Shown in pieces: positions 33,095 through 40,739 of a stretch of DNA of 64,000 nucleotides. The DNA lies in contig JACRKC010000110.1 in NCBI GenBank assembly GCA_016235555.1, forward strand, positions 1 to 64,000, given 5' to 3'. The notes beneath the pieces are model-generated. The model ran no database searches and had not been told where the DNA came from. It saw only the letters and a program-made list of their open reading frames with translations. The first letter of the stretch is position 1, and each line of letters begins with the position of its first letter. The stretch comes from Verrucomicrobiota bacterium. GTDB taxonomy: Bacteria > Verrucomicrobiota > Verrucomicrobiia > Opitutales > Opitutaceae. The position numbers were made by a program, and so were the translations under genes.

Positions 33095-33646
33095 ATGAAA
33101 ACCCCGCTGCTCGCCCTGTGCTTCGCCCTTGCAGGCGCCATGCAGGCCGCGGCGCCGATGCGGTCCGTCATCTGGGTCGACGTGAAGGAGACTGCCAACG
33201 ATTCCCGCCGGAAAAACAATTACCCGACGACGTGGGGGAGCTACCACGACGTTTATTCCGGCTACAAGGAACTCGTAGTGAAGCTGCACAATTCTGCCTC
33301 GTCGCCCGCCACCATCGGTGTGCAGGCGATCTTCATCGGGCGTGCGGTCGGCGGCGGCCTGCGCGTGGTCTCCAACCAGCAGCAGGTGCTTGATGTTGAC
33401 CGCGAAGATGTCACCTGGCCCTTCCGGGCCGATTTCGCCGGCGAAGATTTGAATCTCGTGTTGGTGCCATCGCGCGAGATGAGCGGCACGCGCTCGCACG
33501 GCTGGGTGGTTCAGGTCTGGCAGGGAGGAAAAGTGATCGCGCGCAAAGCGTCGCTCCCCGAGTTGGAGAAGTGGATCGAAGAGAATCCGATCGATCCCAG
33601 GGCGGCAAAAAACCCCGATCCCACGCGGAAGCGCGCCGCACCGTGA
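33095..33646 (+). CDS. Exported hypothetical protein, candidate lysogenic-conversion gene
   Basis: The 183-residue protein has a signal peptide (MKTPLLALCFALAGAMQAAAP). A beta-rich domain follows (SVIWVDVKETANDSRRKNNY...ELVVKLHNSASSPATIGVQAIFIG...HGWVVQVWQGGKVIARK). It follows the repressor by 36 bp, a spacer holding a 9-bp-period CTCTGCG repeat, and looks like a cell-envelope or secreted protein expressed from the prophage. No family recognised. Position next to the repressor suggests a moron, but this is inference. Confidence 0.72.
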   Translation: MKTPLLALCFALAGAMQAAAPMRSVIWVDVKETANDSRRKNNYPTTWGSYHDVYSGYKELVVKLHNSASSPATIGVQAIFIGRAVGGGLRVVSNQQQVLDVDREDVTWPFRADFAGEDLNLVLVPSREMSGTRSHGWVVQVWQGGKVIARKASLPELEKWIEENPIDPRAAKNPDPTRKRAAP

Positions 33647-33665
33647 ACCGCAAGAAAATGCTCCT

Positions 33666-33803
33666 GTGATCGTCGCCGGTATTTTTCTCGCACTCGCCGC
33701 GTTCGTTGCGTTGGTCGCGGCGCCCTCCCACCGCACCCTTGCCGACGAAGAGCGCCAGTTGCGGGAGTATTTCAAGCGCCGCGACTCCGGCCTGCCTTGG
33801 TAG
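33666..33803 (+). CDS. Small membrane peptide (45 aa)
   Basis: GTG 33,666 opens a 45-codon frame: one N-terminal membrane helix (MIVAGIFLALAAFVALVAAP), then a charged tail (DEERQLREYFKRRDSGLPW). The TAG stop is 2 bp from the next gene's ATG. Size and position fit a lysis- or envelope-related phage peptide; no firm evidence. Confidence 0.45.
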   Translation: MIVAGIFLALAAFVALVAAPSHRTLADEERQLREYFKRRDSGLPW

Positions 33804-33805
33804 CC

Positions 33806-34012
33806 ATGCCCACCGCGCCCCACCCGCAGCAAAGGGTGCATCGTGTCGGGCTGGTGCTCATTTTGCTCGGCGTGGTGGCGATCACCGCCTCGCCGGTCGT
33901 GCTCGATCTGCCCGAGCTGGTGGCCGGGATTTACCTTGGCCTCGTCGCCGTCGCCGCCGGTTTGTTCTTCACCTGGCGCGCCTCTCGCGCCACGCGCGAT
34001 AAAATCCCGTAA
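33806..34012 (+). CDS. Small two-TM membrane protein
   Basis: The 68-residue protein (ATG 33,806) has hydrophobic segments at about 14-32 and 38-57 and a short basic tail (WRASRATRDKIP). Possible holin by topology, or a moron-coded membrane protein. The 122-bp gap after it contains a 9-bp-period GGATGGGGC repeat and no gene. Confidence 0.55.
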   Translation: MPTAPHPQQRVHRVGLVLILLGVVAITASPVVLDLPELVAGIYLGLVAVAAGLFFTWRASRATRDKIP

Positions 34013-34134
34013 TCGCCGGTGACCTCAAAGTTTCACGCGCCAAACTCTTCGCCGACGTGAATAAGTAGGATGGGGCGGATAGGGCGGATGGGCACCGTGA
34101 CGCTCCCATGAGCGCCTGATAGTGTGGGCGTCAG

Positions 34135-34587
34135 ATGACGCCCCGCCCGACTCCGCTTCTTGGTTTTCGCGAGCCCACTGTCAAGGGCGCGGACTTGCGG
34201 CTGCCCGTTTTGACCGCGCACGGCGAATGGGCCGAACTCATCGCCACGCGGCGCGACTGGGCTCTCGCCGTCAGGCTGCTGAAGCCGCACCTGCCGGACG
34301 AAGGCCAAGGACCAGGGACTAGAGACCAGGGACCGGCCGCTGCCGCGGCCGTGCAAACATCATGCGCGGGTGGTGCCGCGAGGGTCGACCGCCGCTGCGG
34401 CCCGCACACGCCGCCCGAACGCGTCGCCGCCTATGAGGCCGTGCTCGCCGAATGGAGCACGGGCCGCGAATCGCTCGCCATCGTCTGCGCCCGCCACGCG
34501 ATCAAGCCCTCGTCGCTCAACGGCTGGCGCGCGAAATACCGCCCCGCCCGCGCCCCGGTCCCGAAACCCAGCGGCCGCCTGCTTTGA
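34135..34587 (+). CDS. Phage protein with C-terminal HTH-like segment
   Basis: The 150-residue product has a helical N-terminal part (GEWAELIATRRDWALAVRLL), then a stretch DEGQGPGTRDQGPAAA encoded by a GGGACCA-type heptamer repeat. The C-terminus (YEAVLAEWSTGRESLAIVCA...IKPSSLNGWRAKY) resembles a transposase-like/late-activator HTH. It could be the Mor/C-type late activator that this phage otherwise lacks; that is speculative. Confidence 0.6.
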   Translation: MTPRPTPLLGFREPTVKGADLRLPVLTAHGEWAELIATRRDWALAVRLLKPHLPDEGQGPGTRDQGPAAAAAVQTSCAGGAARVDRRCGPHTPPERVAAYEAVLAEWSTGRESLAIVCARHAIKPSSLNGWRAKYRPARAPVPKPSGRLL

Positions 34588-34596
34588 ATTTTTTCC

Positions 34597-34800
34597 ATGC
34601 ACTACAAAAACGGCAGAGAAGCGAAGGTCGGCGACCGCGTTGTGGTCCCGAACAACGGCAAGCCTTTCATCGGCCTGCTCTCGGAGGTGAACGCCGGCTC
34701 GGATACCTGCAACGGACAGGTGATCCCCATGCCCGCGAGCAGTCACTACGTCACGCTCAAGGAAATCCTGCACGTCGATGACGCGCTTGCGAAAGGCTGA
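34597..34800 (+). CDS. Small phage protein, beta-barrel-like
   Basis: The 67-residue protein reads YKNGREAKVGDRVVVPNNGK, then FIGLLSEVNAGSDTCNGQVI, an SH3/KOW-like small barrel. It lies 9 bp after the preceding gene. Function unknown. Confidence 0.65.
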   Translation: MHYKNGREAKVGDRVVVPNNGKPFIGLLSEVNAGSDTCNGQVIPMPASSHYVTLKEILHVDDALAKG

Positions 34801-34848
34801 TCCGGCATCCGCGCCATCCGTGTAATCCGTGGTGAAAAAAATTTCCTC

Positions 34849-35220
34849 ATGAAAAACAAAATCCTCCTCGTCCTCTGCGGGCTCTGCGCCCTCTGCGTTT
34901 CGCTGTTCGGTCAGGATGCCTCGCCCATCACGGCCGCGCCGCCGGCCGCGGACTGGATCACGTCACTCGTCACCGGCCTCGTCGGCTCGCACCCGTGGGT
35001 TTCCGCCGCGCTCCTCACGATGGGCGCGCTGCGCGCCTTCTTCAAACCGCTCATGACCGGCGTCGAGAACTACGTGAAGTCCACGCCCTACACCGGCGAC
35101 GATGCGTTCCTCGAAAAAGTCGAGCACTCGCGCGTCTTCAAGGCGTTCGCCTGGGCGCTCGATTTCTTCGGCTCGATCAAACTCGGCCCGCAATTCACCG
35201 CCAAGCCCGGCGAGAAGTGA
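34849..35220 (+). CDS. Holin-like or exported phage protein
   Basis: The 123-residue protein has an N-terminal hydrophobic segment (ILLVLCGLCALCVSLFG), a second amphipathic/hydrophobic helix (PWVSAALLTMGALRAFF) and a charged C-terminal half. The spacer before its ATG is an ATCCGTG-type repeat. Position at the start of a block of small membrane proteins suggests the lysis cassette; topology resembles some holins. No enzyme domain. Confidence 0.6.
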   Translation: MKNKILLVLCGLCALCVSLFGQDASPITAAPPAADWITSLVTGLVGSHPWVSAALLTMGALRAFFKPLMTGVENYVKSTPYTGDDAFLEKVEHSRVFKAFAWALDFFGSIKLGPQFTAKPGEK

Positions 35221-35268
35221 GCGACGCATCACGCCGCGAATCCTGAGCGCAGTCGAAGGATCAACTTA

Positions 35269-35472
35269 ATGTCCGCTCTCGTCTCACTCCTCCTCGCGCT
35301 CGCCCGCATGATTCCCGCGCTGGAATCGATCTTTCGCGGCGTGGTCGCCGAGCGCGACAAGGACCGCGAGCGGGAAGCCGCACAGCGCCTCGCGAACAAA
35401 GACGCCGCGGTCGATGCCGCCATCGACGGGACCAAAGACCAGGGACCAGGGACCAGCGACCCGAAACCATGA
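35269..35472 (+). CDS. Small membrane-anchored coiled-coil protein (spanin-like)
   Basis: The 67-residue protein has one N-terminal hydrophobic helix (LVSLLLALARMIPALESIF) and a charged coil (AERDKDREREAAQRLANKDA). This is the topology of an inner-membrane spanin. The C-terminal GTKDQGPGTSDPKP is encoded by a perfect 7-bp-period tract (GGGACCA-AAGACCA-GGGACCA-GGGACCA). ATGA overlap with the lipoprotein gene, the usual partner in a two-component spanin, supports the idea. Confidence 0.62.
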   Translation: MSALVSLLLALARMIPALESIFRGVVAERDKDREREAAQRLANKDAAVDAAIDGTKDQGPGTSDPKP

Positions 35473-35669
35473 AGGCTTTTTTTGCGCTTCTTGTGCTTTT
35501 TGTGGCCATCGCCTTGGCCGGCTGTGCCACGCCGCCGGTGCAGCTCGACAACGCGGCCCGCCTGATCGCGCGGCCCGACTTCGAGGCGGCGCGCCAGGCC
35601 GCGCCCGAATGGTGCCGCGACGCGCTCAAGACGATCAACCAGCTCGAATACACCCAGGAACGGAAATGA
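35469..35669 (+). CDS. Small lipoprotein, possible o-spanin
   Basis: The 66-residue protein has a signal peptide ending in the lipobox L-A-G-C-A, then a short helical mature part with WCRDALKTINQLEY. A small lipoprotein encoded just after a membrane-anchored coiled-coil protein is the classic i-/o-spanin arrangement in Gram-negative phages. The assignment rests on topology. Confidence 0.65.
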   Translation: MKAFFALLVLFVAIALAGCATPPVQLDNAARLIARPDFEAARQAAPEWCRDALKTINQLEYTQERK

Positions 35670-36061
35670 CACCCACCGCCCAGACCGGCGCTGTCGCGCT
35701 CCCCCTTTTCTTCGCCGAGTCCAGTTTCTCCGGCGTCAAAGCCTCCGCCCTCGGCGAGCAGCTCGTGATCATGGCCGCGCTGCTCATCATCGCGAAACTG
35801 CTCTGGGATTTCGCCGACCGCTTCCGCGGCGGCTCCCCGCAGAAACGCGAAGTCACGCTGACCGAGAACTTCGCCACCACCCACCAGCACCAGGAGCTGC
35901 GCGCCGAGCTCGAAAAACTGGACCGCGAGCGCCGCACCTCCGTGGCCGAGCTGCACAAGAAAGTCGAGGCCCTCAGCGAGCGCCTCGACGCCCGCATCGA
36001 CGAAATCCCCGGCCGCACCATCGCGCTCCTCAACGAGACCAAGCAGCTCCACAAGCCGTGA
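35666..36061 (+). CDS. DUF2730/Mu gp25-like protein, TM plus coiled coil
   Basis: The 131-residue protein (ATG 35,666, ATGA overlap) has a membrane helix at about 31-47 (QLVIMAALLIIAKLLWDF). A long coiled coil follows (ELRAELEKLDRERRTSVAELHKKVEALSERL; heptads visible). Mu gp25 (DUF2730) has the same layout and the same place directly before gp26 and gp27. Role in Mu is unknown. Confidence 0.7.
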   Translation: MTPTAQTGAVALPLFFAESSFSGVKASALGEQLVIMAALLIIAKLLWDFADRFRGGSPQKREVTLTENFATTHQHQELRAELEKLDRERRTSVAELHKKVEALSERLDARIDEIPGRTIALLNETKQLHKP

Positions 36062-36303
36062 CCACGCTCCATATCGATCTCCTCGTCGCCCTGCGCTCCG
36101 CGCGCGACATCGGGCTCACGTTCGGTCTCCTGCTCACCGACCTTCGCAAGGGCCGCCATCCACGCCTCGACGAGCCGCGCCTCGAACGCGCCTTGCGCGA
36201 TCTCGCCGACAAACGCCTCGCGGCCTATGAGGAAGCCGAGCTCGTGACCCGCTGGCGCCTCACTGCGCGCGGCGAGAGCGCGCTCCAGGAGGCCGGGCTG
36301 TGA
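36058..36303 (+). CDS. Winged-helix protein, Mu gp26-like position
   Basis: The 81-residue protein starts at GTG 36,058 (GTGA). It reads as a winged helix: DLLVALRSARDIGLTFGLLL, then LERALRDLADKRLAAYEEAE and VTRWRLTARGESAL as the wing. In Mu the gene between gp25 and gp27 is of similar size. DNA binding is likely; function unknown. Confidence 0.7.
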   Translation: MTTLHIDLLVALRSARDIGLTFGLLLTDLRKGRHPRLDEPRLERALRDLADKRLAAYEEAELVTRWRLTARGESALQEAGL

Positions 36304-36989
36304 GCCATCCGTGTTCATCCCCGCCACAGGCGGGCAAGCCGTGTCACTTGTGCGCCTCCGGCGCATCCGTGGTTAAAAATTCTGCGGCCTTGTTCGTTGC
36401 GCTCGGCCTCGCGGTCATCCTCGCCGCCCTCGTCGCGGCCGGGCTGGGCGCGCTCGCGGATTGTCGGAAAAAAATCTCCACGGCACGCCCGGCAACGGGA
36501 GACCCCGCTTCGCTCGCGGCGAGCTACGCAGGGCAGGCACACTTTTCCACGGCCGACTCGGCTTGCGGAGACACACAATGCGCTTCGGGCACCCGCTCCG
36601 TCGCCCGCCGTGGATTTGCTTTTGCGACCGGGCTCGTTGTTGGACCGCTCTCGCCATACCACTCGGCCGGCGCGTGCGCCGCGCCGTTTCCTTGCGTCGC
36701 CTCCCAGGGGTGGGACGCCGGCCGAGTGCAAGCGGCGCCGGGCGCCGCCCCGAGCGCAACGCGCGAAGGGTTCAGTCTTTTCGCGGCGGGATGCGCGCCG
36801 CTGAAAAGCCCCGTAAGCCCGGCGCACGCCCGCGCGGCCTCCCGCGCGGTGCGTGCGACGGCAGGCGTTTTTGGAAATAAACCCAACGTGAAAGAATCGG
36901 CGGCCCGCAGTCGCGAACCCGCTTCGGAGATGGCCGTGAGCTCCGAGCATCCGTGCCCATCCGTGCAATCCGTGGTGAAAAATGTATGA
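36300..36989 (+). CDS. Doubtful ORF in composite repeat-rich region
   Basis: A GTGA-overlapping frame runs 229 codons, but only about residues 25-60 (a membrane helix, AALFVALGLAVILAALVAAG) look protein-like. The start and end are encoded by ATCCGTG-type repeats, and the middle is open in several frames with odd composition. The true product may be a short membrane protein read from about 36,370, or nothing. No homology pattern recognised. Confidence 0.3.
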   Translation: MSHPCSSPPQAGKPCHLCASGASVVKNSAALFVALGLAVILAALVAAGLGALADCRKKISTARPATGDPASLAASYAGQAHFSTADSACGDTQCASGTRSVARRGFAFATGLVVGPLSPYHSAGACAAPFPCVASQGWDAGRVQAAPGAAPSATREGFSLFAAGCAPLKSPVSPAHARAASRAVRATAGVFGNKPNVKESAARSREPASEMAVSSEHPCPSVQSVVKNV

Positions 36990-37513
36990 CGACCCGAAAA
37001 CCACGCGGCGACTCGAAGCTCGATGCGCTCGCTCCGTCGCAAAAGGAGCAGCTCGCGGAATGGCTGACGGTCGAGAATCTCACCTACGCGGAAGCGCGCA
37101 CGCGCGTCGCGGAGCAGTTCGGCGTCTTCACCACGGCCTCGGCCTTGCAGTCGTTCTACTCGCGCTTTGCGGCGCCGTGGAGCTACGCGCGGGCGGCGGG
37201 CGATGCGGAGGCGTTCGCCTCGCTGATGGAGGGGAAGTTCGAGCCGGCGGCGATCAAGGCGGCGAAGCAGCTCGCGTTCACGGCGCTCACGAGCCCGCAG
37301 CCCGATCTGAAGACGGCGAAGACGCTCTTCAAGATCGTGGGCGACTCGGCGAAGCTCACGCTCGCCCAGGAGAAAATCTCGCTGGATGCCCGCAAGGTCG
37401 CGCTCCTGGAGAAGAAAGCCGCGCAGGCCGATGCGGCGTCGGCCGTGACGTCCGACGCGAAACTCTCGGACGAGGAAAAGTTCGCCCGCTACCGGCAGAT
37501 TTTCGGCGGCTGA
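36986..37513 (+). CDS. Terminase small subunit-like, Mu gp27/DUF3486-like
   Basis: The 175-residue protein (ATG 36,986, after an ATCCGTG repeat) starts TTRKPRGDSKLDALAPSQKE. An HTH-like YAEARTRVAEQFGVFTTASAL follows, and then a long helix (ALLEKKAAQADAASAV). This is the layout of Mu gp27 (DUF3486), which precedes the large terminase as here. It would recognise phage DNA for packaging. Its stop overlaps the next ATG as TGATG. Confidence 0.8.
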   Translation: MTTRKPRGDSKLDALAPSQKEQLAEWLTVENLTYAEARTRVAEQFGVFTTASALQSFYSRFAAPWSYARAAGDAEAFASLMEGKFEPAAIKAAKQLAFTALTSPQPDLKTAKTLFKIVGDSAKLTLAQEKISLDARKVALLEKKAAQADAASAVTSDAKLSDEEKFARYRQIFGG

Positions 37514-38964
37514 TGAGCACGCGCAAAAAAAGCTCGTCGGTCCCATCGGCCCGCATCGTCTCGCCGAAATCGATCCTGCTGCCCTACCAGCGCACGTGGG
37601 TCGACGACCGCGCGCGCTTCAAGGCCGGCATCTGGTCGCGCCAGACCGGCAAGGATTTTTCCTCGGCCTCCGAAATCGTCGAGGACTGCCTCACGACTCC
37701 AAAATGCCCGTGGCTGATCGCCGCGCCCTCCGAGCGCCAGTCGCTCGAGACGCTCGCCAAGGTCAAGGAGTGGACCGAGGCCTACAAACTCGCGATCGAG
37801 GATGCGATCGAGACGCGCGCGGGCGATCACCCCGAGGCGCTGCTCAAGTCGTCCGAAATCATTTTCGCCAACGGCAGCCGCGTCGTCGCCGTGCCCGGCA
37901 AGCCCGACACCGTGCGCGGCTTCTCGGCCAATGTGCTGCTCACCGAGTTCGCGTTCTTCGAGCAGCCGGCGCTCACCTGGCGCGCAATCCTGCCCTCGAT
38001 CACGAATCCGCTACGTGGGGGCGAGAAAAAGGTGCGTCTCATCTCCACGCCCAACGGCAAGGGCGACATCTTCCACAAGATCGTCGCAGAAAATTACCGC
38101 GGCCCCGGCGCCGAACTGGACACCCCGCTCGATCCGAATCGCCGCATGAAGTGGTCGGTGCATCGCGTCACGATCTGGGATGCGGTGAAGGCGGGTCTGC
38201 CAGTCGATCCCGAACAGCTCCGCGAGGCACTCGACGACCCGGACGGCTGGAAGCAGGAGTTCGAATGCGAGTTTCTCGACGGCTCGAACGTCCTCCTGCC
38301 TTACGACATCATCGCGCTCGCCGAAAGCGCGGAGGCGCGCGAGTTCGCCGACCCCGCGTTTTTCTCCGCCGGCGCGAATCCCGTCTATTGCGGGATCGAC
38401 TTCGGCCGCACGAACGACCCCACGATCTGCTGGACGCTCGAAAAAATCGGCGACGTGCTCTGGACCCGCGAGGTGCTCGCCCTGCGCGGCGTCTCCACGC
38501 CCGACCAGGAGGCGCTGCTCGCTGCGCGCATCCGGCGCGCCTCGCGCGTATGCTTCGACTACACCGGCCCCGGCATCGGCCTCGGCGATCACCTGGTCAA
38601 GCCCGAGGCCGGCTTCGGCGAATACGATCCCCAGGCGCATAAGTTCGGGCGCGTCGAACTCTGCCAGTTCACCGTGAATTTCAAGCGGGAGCTGTTCCCG
38701 AAGCTGCGCCGGGCCTTCGAACCCCCGGTCAAGCTCCGCGTGCCGATCTCCGTCGCCGTGCGCGAAGACCTGCACGCGATGAAGCAGATCGTGCGCAACG
38801 GCGAGTATAGCTACGCCGCTCCCCGCACGGCCGAGGGCCACAGCGACCGCTGCACCGCCCTTGCGCTGGCCGTGCGCGCGGCGGGCATGGGCGGCGGTCC
38901 GTTCGCCTACACGCGCATCCCGCGCGACCTTGCCGGCCAGGAGGGCCGGTTTGCCGGGCTTTGA
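37513..38964 (+). CDS. Terminase large subunit (Mu gp28-like)
   Basis: The 483-residue protein has the ATPase adenine motif LLPYQRTWV, a Walker A-like WSRQTGKDFS (41-50) and a Walker B-like NVLLTEFAFFE. It then has LISTPNGKGDIFHK (coupling motif) and the RNase-H-like nuclease start VYCGIDFGRTNDPT (D in the first strand). Later CFDYTGPGIGLGD and a final DRCTALALAVRAA provide further acidic residues. It packages DNA by a headful mechanism in Mu-like phages. Confidence 0.93.
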   Translation: MSTRKKSSSVPSARIVSPKSILLPYQRTWVDDRARFKAGIWSRQTGKDFSSASEIVEDCLTTPKCPWLIAAPSERQSLETLAKVKEWTEAYKLAIEDAIETRAGDHPEALLKSSEIIFANGSRVVAVPGKPDTVRGFSANVLLTEFAFFEQPALTWRAILPSITNPLRGGEKKVRLISTPNGKGDIFHKIVAENYRGPGAELDTPLDPNRRMKWSVHRVTIWDAVKAGLPVDPEQLREALDDPDGWKQEFECEFLDGSNVLLPYDIIALAESAEAREFADPAFFSAGANPVYCGIDFGRTNDPTICWTLEKIGDVLWTREVLALRGVSTPDQEALLAARIRRASRVCFDYTGPGIGLGDHLVKPEAGFGEYDPQAHKFGRVELCQFTVNFKRELFPKLRRAFEPPVKLRVPISVAVREDLHAMKQIVRNGEYSYAAPRTAEGHSDRCTALALAVRAAGMGGGPFAYTRIPRDLAGQEGRFAGL

Positions 38965-38976
38965 GGGACGAAAACC

Positions 38977-39168
38977 ATGCCCATCCGCCCGCCCATTTCC
39001 TGCCCCGTGGCTGAAAAACAGCCTCCTTCACCCGCGCCCAGCCCTCGAAACGCGCGGAATAGGCCCATGCAAGCCCATGCAAGGCCACTCTGTGGCGCGT
39101 TTGAAGGGCGGCTGGCGGCCTCTGGCCCTTGGTTTCTGGTCTCCGAACCCGCGGGAGGTGCCGCTTGA
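38977..39168 (+). CDS. Doubtful small ORF between terminase and portal
   Basis: The 63-codon frame starts at ATG 38,977 and its TGA overlaps the TTG start of the portal gene (TTGA). The Pro/Arg-rich product has no recognisable fold, and part of the DNA is a CTGGTCC-like repeat. It may only be leader sequence. Confidence 0.3.
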   Translation: MPIRPPISCPVAEKQPPSPAPSPRNARNRPMQAHARPLCGAFEGRLAASGPWFLVSEPAGGAA

Positions 39169-40739
39169 AGCCCGCCCAACCCAAAGTCGGCGCCGAGCGC
39201 GCCCGGATGTTCCGGCTCACCTACGCGAGCCCCATCCGCGGCATCACCCCGGCCCGCCTCGTCGCCGTGCTCGATGCCTGGGAGCGCGGCCAGCTCCGCG
39301 AGGCGGCGCTGCTCTGGCAGAAAATCCTCGATCGCGACGACCAGGCCAGACCCTGCGATGCCAAGCGCCGCCGCGCCGTGACCGGCTTGGAGTGGGAAAT
39401 CCTCCCGGTCGACGATTCGCCCGAGGCCGCCGAGCACAAGGCCGCCCTGGAGGCCTGCTACAACAACCTCACCGCCCTCAACGCGCTCAACGAACACGAA
39501 CGCGGCGGCGTGCGTCTGCTCTTCCGGCAGATGATGAGCGCCGTCGGCCTCCGCTATGCCGCCCACGAAATCGTCTGGCAGCCCGCCGCGCCCGGCGGCC
39601 TCACGGCCGAGTTTCGCTTCATCCCGCTCCAGTTTTTCGAGAACACCACCGGCCGCCTCCGCTACCTCACGACGGACGCCGAGCTCTCCGGCGCCGAGCT
39701 CGACGAGTTCTTCGGCGAGGGCGCCTGGATGGTGACCGCGGGCGAAGGCCTCATGGAGGCCACCAGCGTCGCCTGGATGTTCAAGACGCCCAACGGCCTG
39801 AAGGCCTGGGTGAATTTTTGCGAGAAGTATGGCATCCCCGGCCTGCACGGCAAGACCAACGCTGCCCAGGACTCCGCCGAGTGGGACGCCATGAAAGACG
39901 CACTCTCCGGTTTCGGCGAAGATCTCGCGATCCTCACCAACGATGGCGCCAGCATCACGCCCATCGAAATCAAGAATGCGGGCACCTCCCCGCACAAGGA
40001 TCTGGTCGACCGCATGGACCGCGCGATCTCGCGCATCTGGCTCGGCGGCGACCTCGCCACCATGAGCGCCGGCAGCCAGGCCGTGGGCTCCCAGGCGCAG
40101 ACCCCCGAACTGGAAAATCTCCTGCGCGACGATGCCGCGATGATCACCGATGCGCTCCAGCACTTCGTCGATCGCCGCGTGATCGAGTATCGCTTCGGCC
40201 CCGGCATCGCGCCCAAGGCCTACTTCAAACTCCTGCCGCCGGCCGAGGTGAACGTCGACCGCGAGCTGAAGACGGATGAGTTCCTGCTCAGGTCCGGCGT
40301 CGAGATCGCGAAGAGCGATCTGCGCGCCCGCTACGGCCGCGCCGAGCCCAAGGCCGGCGAAGACCTCGCCACCGTGCCGGCCGCGCCGGGTGGCACGGGG
40401 CTCCCGACCCGTGAGGCCGCGCTCAACGAAAACGCTTTCCGCCTGGATGAGCTCGCCCGGCTTGGCCGCGAAAAAGTCTTCCGCGCCGAATCGCTCGCCC
40501 AACTCTCCGCCGCGCAGCGCAGCGCGCTTGCTCCGCTCGTCGATCGGCTCCGCGAAATCGAAGGCATGGAGGACGGCGATCAGCAGGACGCCGCGCTCGC
40601 CAAGCTCCAGCGCGACCTCCCGCAGCTCTATCGCGCCGTCCTCCGCGATCCCGCGGTCGCGCAGGCCTTCGAAGAAATCCTCGGCACCGCCCTGATCGAC
40701 GGCGCCGCCTCCGCCGCCGCCAAACAATCCCGCGCATGA
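39165..40739 (+). CDS. Portal protein, Mu gp29/DUF935-like
   Basis: The 524-residue protein starts at TTG 39,165, with GGAGG at 39,154. It shows the DUF935 core: RLTYASPIRGITPARLVAVL, then AKRRRAVTGLEWEI, FENTTGRLRYL, AWVNFCEKYGIPGLHGKTN and RMDRAISRIWLGGDLATMS. The C-terminus is a helical/charged region (LSAAQRSALAPLVDRLREIE), as in Mu gp29. The portal forms the dodecamer at the head vertex. ATGA overlap with the protease gene. Confidence 0.92.
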   Translation: MKPAQPKVGAERARMFRLTYASPIRGITPARLVAVLDAWERGQLREAALLWQKILDRDDQARPCDAKRRRAVTGLEWEILPVDDSPEAAEHKAALEACYNNLTALNALNEHERGGVRLLFRQMMSAVGLRYAAHEIVWQPAAPGGLTAEFRFIPLQFFENTTGRLRYLTTDAELSGAELDEFFGEGAWMVTAGEGLMEATSVAWMFKTPNGLKAWVNFCEKYGIPGLHGKTNAAQDSAEWDAMKDALSGFGEDLAILTNDGASITPIEIKNAGTSPHKDLVDRMDRAISRIWLGGDLATMSAGSQAVGSQAQTPELENLLRDDAAMITDALQHFVDRRVIEYRFGPGIAPKAYFKLLPPAEVNVDRELKTDEFLLRSGVEIAKSDLRARYGRAEPKAGEDLATVPAAPGGTGLPTREAALNENAFRLDELARLGREKVFRAESLAQLSAAQRSALAPLVDRLREIEGMEDGDQQDAALAKLQRDLPQLYRAVLRDPAVAQAFEEILGTALIDGAASAAAKQSRA

